This document shows, piece by piece, positions 1 through 7,935 of a stretch of 46,597 nt of DNA (its first letter is position 1; each line of letters starts with the position of its first letter). The position numbers were made by a program, and so were the translations under genes. Under the pieces are notes generated by a model. It had not been told where the DNA came from. It made no database searches and worked only from the letters and a program-made list of their open reading frames with translations. This stretch comes from Pseudomonadota bacterium (GTDB lineage Bacteria; Pseudomonadota; Alphaproteobacteria; UBA2136; UBA6156), in NCBI GenBank assembly GCA_016125035.1, contig WGMN01000006.1, positions 1 through 46,597 on the forward strand. Direction: 5' to 3'.

Positions 1-200
1 CGCCCGGGGGTCGTCAATTCCATGAAACGCTATGGCCAATAGTGTTTCCGTGGTCCAATTGGCCCAAGGAATGTGCTTGAATTTTGGTTTTCATAATTGT
101 TAAGTCTTGCTGCGAATGTCGTTTGGCCCGGCTGCCCAAGGGTTTTCGACCTGAAACGCTATTGGCCATAGCGTTTCATGGAATTGACGACCCCCGGGCG
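1..200. repeat. 48-bp inverted repeat, each arm holding a 25-bp palindrome
   Basis: Positions 1-48 and the reverse complement of 153-200 match except at one base (position 43), with a 104-bp spacer. Inside each arm is an almost perfect palindrome (24-48 and 153-177) with half site GAAACGCTAT around a central TGGCC. The outer part of each arm is CGCCCGGGGGTCGTCAATTC. It lies 50 bp upstream of the lipoprotein gene at 251. Nested dyads of this kind fit a repressor, partition-protein or recombinase binding site on a plasmid-like element. Because the repeat begins at base 1, an assembly foldback cannot be excluded. Confidence 0.75.
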
Positions 201-250
201 TTGCCGTGCCGCAACGATTCTTTATGCCTATATCAACCTAGGGGTCGATC

Positions 251-508
251 ATGAAAACACTGACAAGTCATCTTCTACTTGCCTTAACGCTTGGGCTTAC
301 CTTGACAGCCTGCGGTGACGAAACACCGCCAAACGAGAACGAAGTCACGCGGGCCATGGGCATGCAAGCCGGCCGAGCCAGCGGAACGACCTGTATTCCG
401 GCAAAAAAGGGAGGCTTTGATTGCACCTTTTATGACAAGTGGACCGGCAACACGCTCACACGACGCTTCGTCAAGGGCGATGACGGCTGGCGCTACGTCT
501 TCCCTTAA
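251..508 (+). CDS. Small lipoprotein, unknown function
   Basis: 85 residues. The N-terminus is a signal peptide ending in a lipobox (LTAC, Cys about residue 21), so the mature protein should be a lipid-anchored polypeptide of about 65 residues in the envelope. The rest has one further Cys pair (TTC and DCTF) and a basic-aromatic C-terminus. ATG is preceded by AGGGG at good spacing. Its stop codon overlaps the stop of the convergent gene at 505. Position beside coupling-protein and relaxase genes suggests a transfer-associated or entry-exclusion lipoprotein, but no family is recognised. Confidence 0.7.
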   Translation: MKTLTSHLLLALTLGLTLTACGDETPPNENEVTRAMGMQAGRASGTTCIPAKKGGFDCTFYDKWTGNTLTRRFVKGDDGWRYVFP

Positions 509-1551
509 CGTGGCGGCCCGCTGGGAATGGATGCGTTGGCCTCGGTCAACAATTCCTGCGGGCCGAAATCCCGGAAATTATATTCACCGGGCCCACGAAT
601 CTGCGGGTAAATGGAGACGCGCTGCGGATCAAACTTCAGGAACTTGCTGGTGGCGAGGTTGAAAGTCACCTCAATCCAGTAATCGCCCACTGGCAATTCG
701 CGCCCCTGAAAGAGTATCTTGTTCTCGAAATTGCGATGCTGCTCGTTGAAAATTTGCTGGTCGCCAAGACGGGCCAGGACATTGCAGGGGTGACCGCGAG
801 GGCAATTCACCTCGAGGCCAAGCTGATAAGTCCCTTCGCGGGTAATGTGAAGCCAACCTTCGAATTTGTAAACGAACATCTCACTTGTGAAATGGCGCCA
901 CATGACGCTGGTGGCGCTACGCTCCGGGGTGTGCTGCCCGAGAACTGCCGAAAATCGCTGGTTCCTCACATTGAAGACCTTGAGCGGATCGCCAGTGATG
1001 AACCCTTCTGCATTCCAGGGATAGAGCGATACGCGCCATCCGGGGATCATCTGCGCGGGAGTGGAATGCTTTTGGGGACTCGGCGACCCCGGGGATTGGG
1101 CACTTGGTGGATTCTCCTTGAGCTGTTCGCGTAGGCGCCGATTTTCCTGCTCCAGCCGCTCAATCCGCCGCAATATGTCGTCATTAGTTGTCGCCTGAGC
1201 GAACCGGTCCATCCGGATCGGCGCAGGCAGTTTCTCGGTTTTCGGCCGTTCAGCAAGAATCGGCGGCGCATCGCGCTCCGGCTGACCGGGATGGAGCGGC
1301 GCACGGATTTTCGCGGGTGCGGCTTCACGTTTCGGCGGCGACAGATTCGGCGGCGCTGGCTTCTCGACCAATTCAGGCGGCTCGTAGCGTTTTTGCCCCG
1401 CCGCGCTAAACAGCGCTGCCGCCATGGCCAACCGCACGGGTTCGGTTTGCCGCGTTAGTTTCGCATTGTCCGCCGCCACGAATATCAGAGCCACCGCAGC
1501 AATTCCGGCAATCATCCTACGCCCCCAGTAGAACCGGCGGTTGTATTTCAC
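505..1551 (-). CDS. Membrane-anchored protein with proline-rich stalk and PA14-like C-terminal domain
   Basis: 348 residues from GTG at 1551; ATG at 1515, with a GGGGG stretch upstream, is an alternative start. Order: a short basic N-tail and one membrane helix (about residues 13-28), a proline/lysine-rich stretch (55-110), a short coiled coil (about 125-145, RRIERLEQENRRLREQL), then a beta-rich domain (165-330). The last domain has the pattern of PA14-type domains (FEGWLHITREGTYQLGLEV, then GDQQIF and LPVGDYWIEVTF). PA14 modules often bind carbohydrate. I infer a surface or periplasmic protein of the transfer region; the substrate is unknown. It is convergent with the lipoprotein gene on its left. 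Confidence 0.65.
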   Translation of the reverse strand: MKYNRRFYWGRRMIAGIAAVALIFVAADNAKLTRQTEPVRLAMAAALFSAAGQKRYEPPELVEKPAPPNLSPPKREAAPAKIRAPLHPGQPERDAPPILAERPKTEKLPAPIRMDRFAQATTNDDILRRIERLEQENRRLREQLKENPPSAQSPGSPSPQKHSTPAQMIPGWRVSLYPWNAEGFITGDPLKVFNVRNQRFSAVLGQHTPERSATSVMWRHFTSEMFVYKFEGWLHITREGTYQLGLEVNCPRGHPCNVLARLGDQQIFNEQHRNFENKILFQGRELPVGDYWIEVTFNLATSKFLKFDPQRVSIYPQIRGPGEYNFRDFGPQELLTEANASIPSGPPR

Positions 1552-1556
1552 AACAA

Positions 1557-1586
1557 GGAAAGCCCTGCCGCAAGGCAGGACTTTCC
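1557..1586 (-). terminator. Hairpin between two minus-strand genes
   Basis: A 13-bp stem with one mismatch (GGAAAGCCCTGCC against GGCAGGACTTTCC) closes on a GCAA tetraloop. On the minus strand it follows the gene ending at 1602 and is trailed by TTGTTG. It may end that transcript or sit in the leader of the gene starting at 1551. Confidence 0.45.
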
Positions 1587-1601
1587 GATTCCGGCAGAAA
1601 T

Positions 1602-1979
1602 TTATCGGCCGGTCAGAGCGAGATGCTCATCGACAGCCTCCAACAGCCGCTTCATCTTGTCTTGCGCCACGGCCACCAGGCCGAGCCGCCGCAATTCAGC
1701 TTGGGCCGCAGGCGAGATCGACGCATAGCGCGACGGATCAGGAGCGGACTCGCGAGAGCCCATTGGCAAACCGCTGATATGCGGCGCAGCGATCGGAGCG
1801 GGCAGAACACCGGCTTTCGGAACGCCAGGACGCGACGGCGGCAGGGCTTCGACTTCCTGCGGGCAATCATAACAAGAGGTTGGATGTATGATGTAAGTTT
1901 GAGGCCTGAGGCCGTCCGCGTGGGCGATAGATGTACATGCAGATAGTAACATCACCAGGATGAAGGTGGCTTTTTTCAT
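1602..1979 (-). CDS. Small secreted protein or lipoprotein, unknown function
   Basis: 125 residues with an N-terminal signal sequence. LLSAC could be a lipobox (Cys about residue 15), or cleavage could follow SIAHA. The mature part has a CYDC motif near residue 36, a proline-rich middle and a helical C-terminus (about 88-120). A GGAG Shine-Dalgarno sits at proper distance from the ATG. It is on the same strand as the PA14-like gene, about 50 bp upstream of it, so the two may form a transcription unit. No family recognised; a role in transfer is inferred only from context. Confidence 0.6.
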   Translation of the reverse strand: MKKATFILVMLLSACTSIAHADGLRPQTYIIHPTSCYDCPQEVEALPPSRPGVPKAGVLPAPIAAPHISGLPMGSRESAPDPSRYASISPAAQAELRRLGLVAVAQDKMKRLLEAVDEHLALTGR

Positions 1980-2140
1980 GTCTCACTCCGGAGACTGCGA
2001 CGCACCTCGTGTCAGCCCTGCCGGGCTGAACTAAGCGATACGAGATGCGCCTGAGTTAGCTCCTAAGCTTTTGGAGACGGCCACAAATCACTTCCTGACG
2101 GCCTGTGAGCTTGGTGCTCCTGCGCTCCTTGTGGCAGCAT

Positions 2141-3670
2141 ATGTCCATGGATGTGCTGTTCTGGCTTTTCCGGCTTTTCTGGGTGCTGGCACGAGGGGTC
2201 TGGCGCATGCTCTGGGCCATCGTCGCCGGCTTGGGCATGCTTCATCGTATCGGTGAAGGCCGAAAGGGCGGCCTGGGCTCGGCCCGTTACGCAACAGGCT
2301 GGGAAATGCTGCTGGCCGGCGTCAGGCGCGGAAACGGCGTCATCGTCGGCCGCTCGGGCGGTTCTTTTTTGCGCTTCAACCGCGACGGCATGATCGCCCT
2401 ATTCGCGCCGATGGGCGCCGGGAAGGGGGTCGGCATCGTCATTCCCAACCTGTTGGAATATCGAGGCTCCATTGTCTGCACGGACATCAAGGGCGAAAAC
2501 CACGCCATCACCGCAAGGCGCCGTACCCGCTATGGCAAGGTTCGCGTCCTCAACACCGTCCAGCCGGACCTCTCGGACGTTTTTAACCCCTTGGACATGG
2601 TCCGTATCGGGTCGCCCCATGAAAGCGACGATAGCGAGGCCCTGGCCAAGCTGATGGTGATGCCGGACGGCCACGAGACCCATTGGGACTCGAAAGCCGA
2701 AGGCCTGCTCGCCTGCCTCATCATGCACACCGCGCGCCTTGAGCCTGAACGCAGGACGTTGGGCCATGTCCGCACACTCTCCACTTTGCGCCCGGAATCC
2801 CTCCAGGAGCTTTTGCGAGATATCGCGACCAATGGATCACGCGCGGCGGCCGAACTAGCCGCCAGTTTTTTGTCGATGGAAGGCAGCGACGAATTCAAGA
2901 GCATCCTCTCCAACGCCGAGAAGGCAACCCGCGTCTGGTCCGCCAACAGCCCGGCCGGCGCAATATCCTCTTCCTCGAACTTCAAGCTCGCCGACCTGAT
3001 CGACGAGCCCACTACCCTCTACCTCGTGGTCGATGAAGAGAAGCTCCAGGTCTACGCCGGATTCCTGCGGGTCATGGTCGGCAGCGTCATCAATACGCTC
3101 ACCCGCGCCAAGGACCGGCCGAGGCCCAAGCACAAGGTGCTGCTCCTGCTGGATGAGGCCGCCGCACTCGGCACGCTCGAACCATTGGAGCGTGGCATCG
3201 GTTATCTCCGGGCGTATTGCACGCCTCTCCTGGTCTTCCAGGACATGAGCCAACTTCGCGAACTCTACCGCCGCGCCGGCTCATTCCTCGCCAATGCCGC
3301 ATGCAAGGTATTCTTCAACGTCTCGGACCTGGAGGCAGCGCGTTTCGTGTCGGAATCCCTCGGCCCCACCACGGCGCTCTCCCGCAACGCCGGAACCTCG
3401 CGGGCAAGCACAGACTTGATCCGCCAGCAAACATCGCTCGGTGAATCCGAAATGGACCGCCTACTGCTTGACCCATCCGAGGTCATGCGTCTGCCCGGTA
3501 ACCGCTCGCTTATCTTCTATCGCAGCGACATCCTCCGCTATCCGGTGCTCGCCAAGAAGATCAACTACCGCGCCCTGCGTCACTGGTACTGGTGGGGCAC
3601 ATACGACCGCTGGCCACCTAAGGCGACGGAAAACGGGCTCGCTGACGACCAACCCCGCGCGGAGGCTTGA
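2141..3670 (+). CDS. VirD4/TraG-type coupling protein (T4CP)
   Basis: Hexameric ATPase that brings the relaxase-DNA complex to a type IV secretion channel at the inner membrane. About 509 residues from the ATG at 2141; GTG at 2105 is possible but neither start has a clear ribosome site. The N-terminus is hydrophobic (about residues 2-35). Walker A is near 89-96 (PMGAGKG, as in TraG/VirD4 proteins) and Walker B near 333-339 (VLLLLDE). Typical blocks such as CTDIKGEN, HWDSKAEGLL and LVFQDMSQL are present. The 3' end overlaps the 3' end of the convergent relaxase gene by 53 bp. An 18-bp hairpin at 2012-2029 (TCAGCCC/GGGCTGA) lies upstream. The family call is firm. Confidence 0.93.
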   Translation: MSMDVLFWLFRLFWVLARGVWRMLWAIVAGLGMLHRIGEGRKGGLGSARYATGWEMLLAGVRRGNGVIVGRSGGSFLRFNRDGMIALFAPMGAGKGVGIVIPNLLEYRGSIVCTDIKGENHAITARRRTRYGKVRVLNTVQPDLSDVFNPLDMVRIGSPHESDDSEALAKLMVMPDGHETHWDSKAEGLLACLIMHTARLEPERRTLGHVRTLSTLRPESLQELLRDIATNGSRAAAELAASFLSMEGSDEFKSILSNAEKATRVWSANSPAGAISSSSNFKLADLIDEPTTLYLVVDEEKLQVYAGFLRVMVGSVINTLTRAKDRPRPKHKVLLLLDEAAALGTLEPLERGIGYLRAYCTPLLVFQDMSQLRELYRRAGSFLANAACKVFFNVSDLEAARFVSESLGPTTALSRNAGTSRASTDLIRQQTSLGESEMDRLLLDPSEVMRLPGNRSLIFYRSDILRYPVLAKKINYRALRHWYWWGTYDRWPPKATENGLADDQPRAEA

Positions 3671-4850
3671 ACTCACGCGGCCGCCATCTTTTCATCCGGT
3701 TCTGCCACACGGTGCGGCGTGCGAGATGATGCTCGCGGATGCCGAGCAAGGACCGGAACACCTGGTCGAGTTGGTCCACCCAATACGCCACCTGCTGCCG
3801 GCGTTTCTTGTAGTGCGCAACACGACGCTCGTAATCGGTCATGACGAACATGCGCGAGACATCGACCTTGGGTTTCCAGGGACGCCTCTTCGGCGGCGCT
3901 CCAGGCTTGGTCAACTGCGCATACTGCCGTTCGTAGTACCGCTGCCGCTTTCTGAACCTCATCAGCCGCCGTTCGGTCTTGTCCGCCAACGCCGCCGCGC
4001 TCTGCGCGTTCTTCGACAAGCGCCCGATGTTGGATTCGCCCCGGCTCCCCGTATCAATCTCGGTATAACGAAGCTCGCGACGGCTCACCTTTCCGTCCTG
4101 GTCCTTGCGCGCCGGTCCCACCTTGCGATCGCGACTCTTCGGCGGACCTGCAAGGCCCGCCTTGCGCGCCTTCGGCCCGACGTGGATCTCAGCCTCACGG
4201 TCAAGCGCCTGTTGCGCGGCATAGTCGCCGCGCTTGGCCGCCTCCGCCCTCTGCACCTTCAAACTGCGGTGATCCACGGTCGCCTTGTGCCCGTGCTCGC
4301 GCAAGGCCTCGTTCTGGCACTGCGCCCAGGCCTCCCGCCACGCGACCAGCATCTGATCGCTGTTCCATTCCCGGGTTTTGACCCGACGTAAACCGCTCGC
4401 TTCGGCCTGCCGAAGCGTCAGCAGCATATGGGCGTGGTAATTTCGGGCATCGTCGCCCTTCTCGGCGACCGGCCGGTGGATGGCGAAGTCCACCACCATG
4501 CCCCGGGCCACGAACTGCTCACCGACGAACTTCCGGACCAGCGCAAGGCGCTGCTCGTCCGTAAGCTCATGCGGCAACGCCATGTTGATCTCGCGGGCCA
4601 GCTGGGCGTCCCGGCGGATTTCCTGCCGCTCCACGTAATTCCACAGCGCTTCACGGTCTTTTAAGAACTCGGCGCCGCCCTCGGGCACCATGATCTCGCT
4701 ATGGACCACGCCCTTGCGGCGCCGGTAGTCCACGTCCTCGCCCCGCCGCTCGTCCTTCAGCTTCACCCCCGCCCGGTAGGCGGCCATGGCCACCACCGAA
4801 CGACCTGCGGAACGCTTCACCGGCTGGGCCGTCAAATGGTAGGAAGCCAT
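3618..4850 (-). CDS. MobA/MobL (MobQ family) relaxase
   Basis: Nicks one strand at oriT and pilots it to the recipient. 410 residues from the ATG at 4850, chosen because of a strong GGGAGGGG ribosome site and because the protein then begins MASYHLTAQPVKRS, the usual MobQ start. Tyr25 in AAYRAG fits the catalytic tyrosine of RSF1010 MobA-type relaxases. The metal-binding histidines are H125 and the HAH pair at 139/141. The block RRDAQLAREI is also typical. The C-terminal half (about 230-410) is basic and coiled, with no primase domain seen. oriT lies about 80-120 bp upstream of the start. Convergent with and overlapping the coupling-protein gene. Confidence 0.92.
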   Translation of the reverse strand: MASYHLTAQPVKRSAGRSVVAMAAYRAGVKLKDERRGEDVDYRRRKGVVHSEIMVPEGGAEFLKDREALWNYVERQEIRRDAQLAREINMALPHELTDEQRLALVRKFVGEQFVARGMVVDFAIHRPVAEKGDDARNYHAHMLLTLRQAEASGLRRVKTREWNSDQMLVAWREAWAQCQNEALREHGHKATVDHRSLKVQRAEAAKRGDYAAQQALDREAEIHVGPKARKAGLAGPPKSRDRKVGPARKDQDGKVSRRELRYTEIDTGSRGESNIGRLSKNAQSAAALADKTERRLMRFRKRQRYYERQYAQLTKPGAPPKRRPWKPKVDVSRMFVMTDYERRVAHYKKRRQQVAYWVDQLDQVFRSLLGIREHHLARRTVWQNRMKRWRPREFKPPRGVGRQRARFPSP

Positions 4851-4930
4851 ACGTCCCCTCCCTAAAGACCTGTCGCCCCAGCGACACCTTACGGCCATCA
4901 GGCACGCCCTCGTGCCGGCCGTCACCTATG

Positions 4931-4970
4931 TTGGCCTCCGGCCAATGTATAAGTGCGCAATTGTCCCTGC
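4931..4970 (+). other. oriT: Origin of transfer (oriT), RSF1010/MobQ type
   Basis: A perfect 6-bp inverted repeat (TTGGCC-TCC-GGCCAA, 4931-4945) is followed 4 bp later by TAAGTGCG (4950-4957), then CAATTGTCCC. RSF1010-type oriTs have the same layout: a hairpin, a short spacer, then TAAGTGCG with the nick after the final G. The predicted nick is therefore between 4957 and 4958. The site lies directly upstream of the MobQ relaxase gene, as expected. Confidence 0.82.
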
Positions 4971-5041
4971 AAAACCTTTCGACCTGCTCTCCCCTCCGCT
5001 GGTAGCCTGTGGCCTTCCGGCAACTTCACCCCGACTTTCCG

Positions 5042-5365
5042 ATGAAACAAACCACACCCGCCCGACCGTTCGCGACCCTCCGGGCTGTCAGCAACATCAT
5101 CGTCGTGCTCGGCCTGCTCCTGCTGGCCGACTGGCTCTGTGCGAGATGGAGCGACGACGAAACCTACGCCTGCGCAACCACGCGGCTCCTGTCTTCGGAA
5201 GCGGGGTTAACCGCAATCGGAATGGGTGGGTTGGTCATCGCAATAATTGGCGCCACCATGGGAGGGGTCCGACATAAGATGACCGTTGTGGGCCTGGTTG
5301 TGATGGCTTTTGGCCTCGTCGCCGGCACCGTCTTCGGAAACCTGCTCGCCTCCTACTTCCGCTGA
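5042..5365 (+). CDS. Small three-helix membrane protein, unknown function
   Basis: 107 residues from the ATG at 5042 (MKQTTPARPF...). Three hydrophobic segments are visible: about 20-36, 64-78 and 83-101. Two cysteines lie in the loop after the first (LCARWSDD and YACATT). No ribosome site is obvious, and an upstream in-frame start at 5009 exists. It faces away from oriT, divergent from the relaxase. Small membrane proteins at this place may act in surface exclusion or transfer, but this is positional inference only. Confidence 0.55.
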   Translation: MKQTTPARPFATLRAVSNIIVVLGLLLLADWLCARWSDDETYACATTRLLSSEAGLTAIGMGGLVIAIIGATMGGVRHKMTVVGLVVMAFGLVAGTVFGNLLASYFR

Positions 5366-5381
5366 AACAGCAGCAAGTCGA

Positions 5382-5411
5382 AAAGCTGGGCGCTAAGAAG
5401 CGCGCAGCTTT
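5382..5411 (+). terminator. Hairpin after the small membrane gene
   Basis: AAAGCTG and CAGCTTT (7 bp), then one G-G mismatch, then GCGC/GCGC, closed by a TAAGAA loop. It starts 17 bp after the stop at 5365. There is no U-run, so it is only a probable terminator. Confidence 0.45.
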
Positions 5412-5414
5412 CAA

Positions 5415-5618
5415 AAAGCACCTAGGCAACCCGCGCAGGGCAGCGACTTCCCGAGCGCTGGCGCCATGCGATCTCGTAGTGAGCGCGGGCCGATGGATGC
5501 GGAACCCTACGTCGAGCCAGGCGGCGATGAAGCGGTCGGCGGCGCGCCAGCTGTAGAGACTGACGCAGACGAACCCGGCGAGCGCACGGGTCGAGATGGT
5601 ATGCAGACCGAGGGTCGG
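5415..5618 (-). pseudogene. Possible remnant of a DNA methyltransferase-like gene
   Basis: One minus-strand frame reads ...FVCVSLYSW then RAADRFIAAWLDVGFRI, close to the block (V/L)SFYGW...DRF..AW..AGFRIVGH that I recall from N4/N6-adenine methylase genes on conjugative elements. Past FRI the match stops; another frame then gives HYEIAWRQRSGSRCPARV, which could correspond to the following HE.AYLLAKG.P.LP block. No start or long open frame accompanies it. I infer a decayed fragment with a frameshift or deletion. It fills most of the 426-bp gap between 5365 and 5792. Confidence 0.3.
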
Positions 5619-5683
5619 ACGACAAAAAAACAGACTAACAATTGTCACAGACTCAGGGAACGATAAGTGGGTGCTAGGCTGAC

Positions 5684-5787
5684 TATAATCCGCCCAACGC
5701 CCGACATTGCGGCTAATAATACGCGATAACGCTCGTCGTATATCAGAAACTAGGTGAGGCACTGGAACTTTCTTACCACCAGTGGTA
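5684..5787 (+). promoter_or_regulatory. Candidate promoter and operator of the three-gene operon
   Basis: A TATAAT hexamer stands at 5684-5689, about 100 bp before the first gene, with no good -35 at 17 bp. A perfect dyad, TACCAC-CA-GTGGTA (5774-5787), ends 4 bp before the ATG at 5792, so a bound protein or a hairpin there would cover the ribosome site. This suggests tight repression or translational control of the operon. Confidence 0.35.
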
Positions 5788-5791
5788 GAAA

Positions 5792-7927
5792 ATGACACTT
5801 TCAAACCTAGACGATGGCCGAAATATTATGCCGACTCTTCCCGAGTCTATTGAGGCTCTCTCTCGTGTACTTCTTGAGGTTCAAGCTACGGCCCAAAGAG
5901 TGAAGGGCGGGCTTATCCCTTATATCTCGAACGACCTATTCATTGCCCGGCCTTGGGAGCTGACAAAAGCGGCCAAGGACAATACTGGCAATCCAACGGC
6001 TGCTGCGTTTTCTATATATCTGCTCACAAAGGCTGGGCAGGCGGACGAAGAACTCGGACGTCTAGGACCCAAAGCTAGCCAAAGAATACTGGAGGAAGTT
6101 CGAACCTCGCTTATCAGCAGCCCCTCCACCATAAAATCCGCGTTAGAACGGACAAATGACAGTGAGGCGCCCAAGACCGACACTCAGCAGCTCCCGAACA
6201 ATTACAATACGCCAATTTTATTGGCGGGCGTCCTAGCGGCCGTTAATTCGGGCGCCCAGCTTGACGCGGACCTCCTCAAGGGATGCGGCCGCCAACTCGA
6301 CTGGCTAATGGATCAAATCAAGAGAAATATAGGCTATCTCCAATCCCTTAGCTCGGCGGACTATGGCTTAAACAACAACCCTCACCGCCCTGTCCGGCAC
6401 CTGCCTAGCGCCGCCCACACATTTTGGGCGGCTGCAGCTTTAACTGAAGCCTTAACAATTCCTGGGCTAGGCGAAGAACGCATCGTAAATGCACAGAGCG
6501 CAATATCGGAAATCGGGGCTTGGGCCGAAAGGGCTACGTCCGAGATGCTGGCGTGGCATCTTGCCGGCGTTCAAAGCCGATTCGACGTTGTCGACACTAT
6601 TTGCGCCGCAGCTTTAATTTATCGCTGCTCGGTAGGCCGCGACGCGAGGAAGCTCGCAGACAAGGCCGTAGCCATTGTTTTCGAGGAATACTTCGAAGAT
6701 GGCCAGATCACCAAGAGCCGACCGATCGTCGCCGACCGAGTCCATAACCGAAGTATCTTCTGTTCGACGTATGAAGCGCTCTCGTACCTCTATTGCTCTA
6801 CGCCAGCTCGACCGGAGCTAGGGGAGCCGCTAGCAGGACCGCTTCTGTATTGGCGAAAGGCAGCGGAAGTTGTCGGCCGCATTGCCTCTTCATGGATAAG
6901 CGGCCGGGGAATCCCTAATGATCAAGATGCCCACTACGAGGTAGCCTCCACCCCGACCTCTTTCTCCACGTCTGCGGCTATGGCAACTGTTTCCTTCGTG
7001 AAGGAAGCAATCGAAGCCGTCTCGGATAATGAAGCGAAAAGAGAATTGGGAGTGGCTCGCCCAGTTGGGCGACATCAGGAGTACCCCAAGCACCTAAAGA
7101 GAATTGTGAACAACTTCATATTGAACAAGTCCAACGCCAAAGACGACGAGGACCGCGAGAAAGCGTTCTACTCGATGATCTGGTTCGGCCCCCCCGGAAC
7201 GGGGAAGACCAGCTTTGCAAAGAAGATTGCCAGCGATTTGGGCTGGTCGTTCTTACAAATTACTCAAAAGGACTTCCTTCGAGAGGGAAATGATCTGATC
7301 GACGCCTGTGCCGAACGCATTTTCAAGCTGCTTCTGAATATAAGGGAGACCGTTGTCCTTTTTGATGAGCTAGAGGAACTGGTACAAGCTCGCGAACCGC
7401 GATCTGCGAGCGACAAAGACAACCACGGGACGGACCACCCTGACTCCACTACGAGGCGCCTTACTACATCGATGCTCCCTCGAATCCATGATCTCCGCGA
7501 TCGCGCCAAAGTCGTCTTTATATTCGCAACAAATCGTCTACGAAGTTTTGACCCTGCCGCCACACGGCTCGGCCGGTTTGACGCCATCGTTCCTTTGGCG
7601 CCCTTGTCGACCGAGCAGAGGAAGGCGATTTTCGACGACCTCATCAAAGACCCCAAGCACCGACTGCAGAAAAACGCACAAACATTAATCAGCAAGGTTG
7701 CCAGTGAGGCGGGATTTCCCGCAGCATTCAAGGGTATGATTTACAAGGATATTGAGTTCGTCGTGAGGCAGGTTTCCTACCGGGTCGAAGAAGGAGAGAA
7801 GTTTGACTCTAAGGCGATCGGTGAATTGTTTGAGGCCACCGAATCAATCTCGAGCACCGTGCTGGAAGACTTCGAGCGGCTTTGCGAAACGGCTCAACGA
7901 CCGAAGTACTACAAATTCGACGAATAA
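5792..7927 (+). CDS. AAA+ ATPase with large alpha-helical N-terminal domain
   Basis: First gene of a three-gene operon. 711 residues (a second ATG at 5828 is possible). Residues 1 to about 430 are helical, without a P-loop, and look like an alpha-toroid or repeat domain (for example RPVRHLPSAAHTFWAAAALTE). The C-terminal part is a classic AAA+ module: Walker A GPPGTGKTS at 466-474, Walker B VVLFDE at 521-526, sensor-1 Asn581 (FATN), and a TRLGRFD arginine-finger segment at 591-597. It should form an ATP-driven hexamer. Codon use looks less GC-rich than the transfer genes, suggesting separate acquisition. The next gene starts 8 bp after the stop. I infer a sensor or remodelling ATPase of a defence-like system. 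Confidence 0.85.
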   Translation: MTLSNLDDGRNIMPTLPESIEALSRVLLEVQATAQRVKGGLIPYISNDLFIARPWELTKAAKDNTGNPTAAAFSIYLLTKAGQADEELGRLGPKASQRILEEVRTSLISSPSTIKSALERTNDSEAPKTDTQQLPNNYNTPILLAGVLAAVNSGAQLDADLLKGCGRQLDWLMDQIKRNIGYLQSLSSADYGLNNNPHRPVRHLPSAAHTFWAAAALTEALTIPGLGEERIVNAQSAISEIGAWAERATSEMLAWHLAGVQSRFDVVDTICAAALIYRCSVGRDARKLADKAVAIVFEEYFEDGQITKSRPIVADRVHNRSIFCSTYEALSYLYCSTPARPELGEPLAGPLLYWRKAAEVVGRIASSWISGRGIPNDQDAHYEVASTPTSFSTSAAMATVSFVKEAIEAVSDNEAKRELGVARPVGRHQEYPKHLKRIVNNFILNKSNAKDDEDREKAFYSMIWFGPPGTGKTSFAKKIASDLGWSFLQITQKDFLREGNDLIDACAERIFKLLLNIRETVVLFDELEELVQAREPRSASDKDNHGTDHPDSTTRRLTTSMLPRIHDLRDRAKVVFIFATNRLRSFDPAATRLGRFDAIVPLAPLSTEQRKAIFDDLIKDPKHRLQKNAQTLISKVASEAGFPAAFKGMIYKDIEFVVRQVSYRVEEGEKFDSKAIGELFEATESISSTVLEDFERLCETAQRPKYYKFDE

Positions 7928-7935
7928 GGACTCCT

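Noticed and set aside
1-200. Insertion sequence with terminal inverted repeats
   Set aside because: Only 104 bp lie between the arms and no transposase is encoded.
5235-5804. 189-codon minus-strand frame crossing the end of the small membrane gene
   Set aside because: Low-complexity, no ribosome site, overlaps the real gene at 5042-5365; only its middle resembles a methylase fragment, reported separately.
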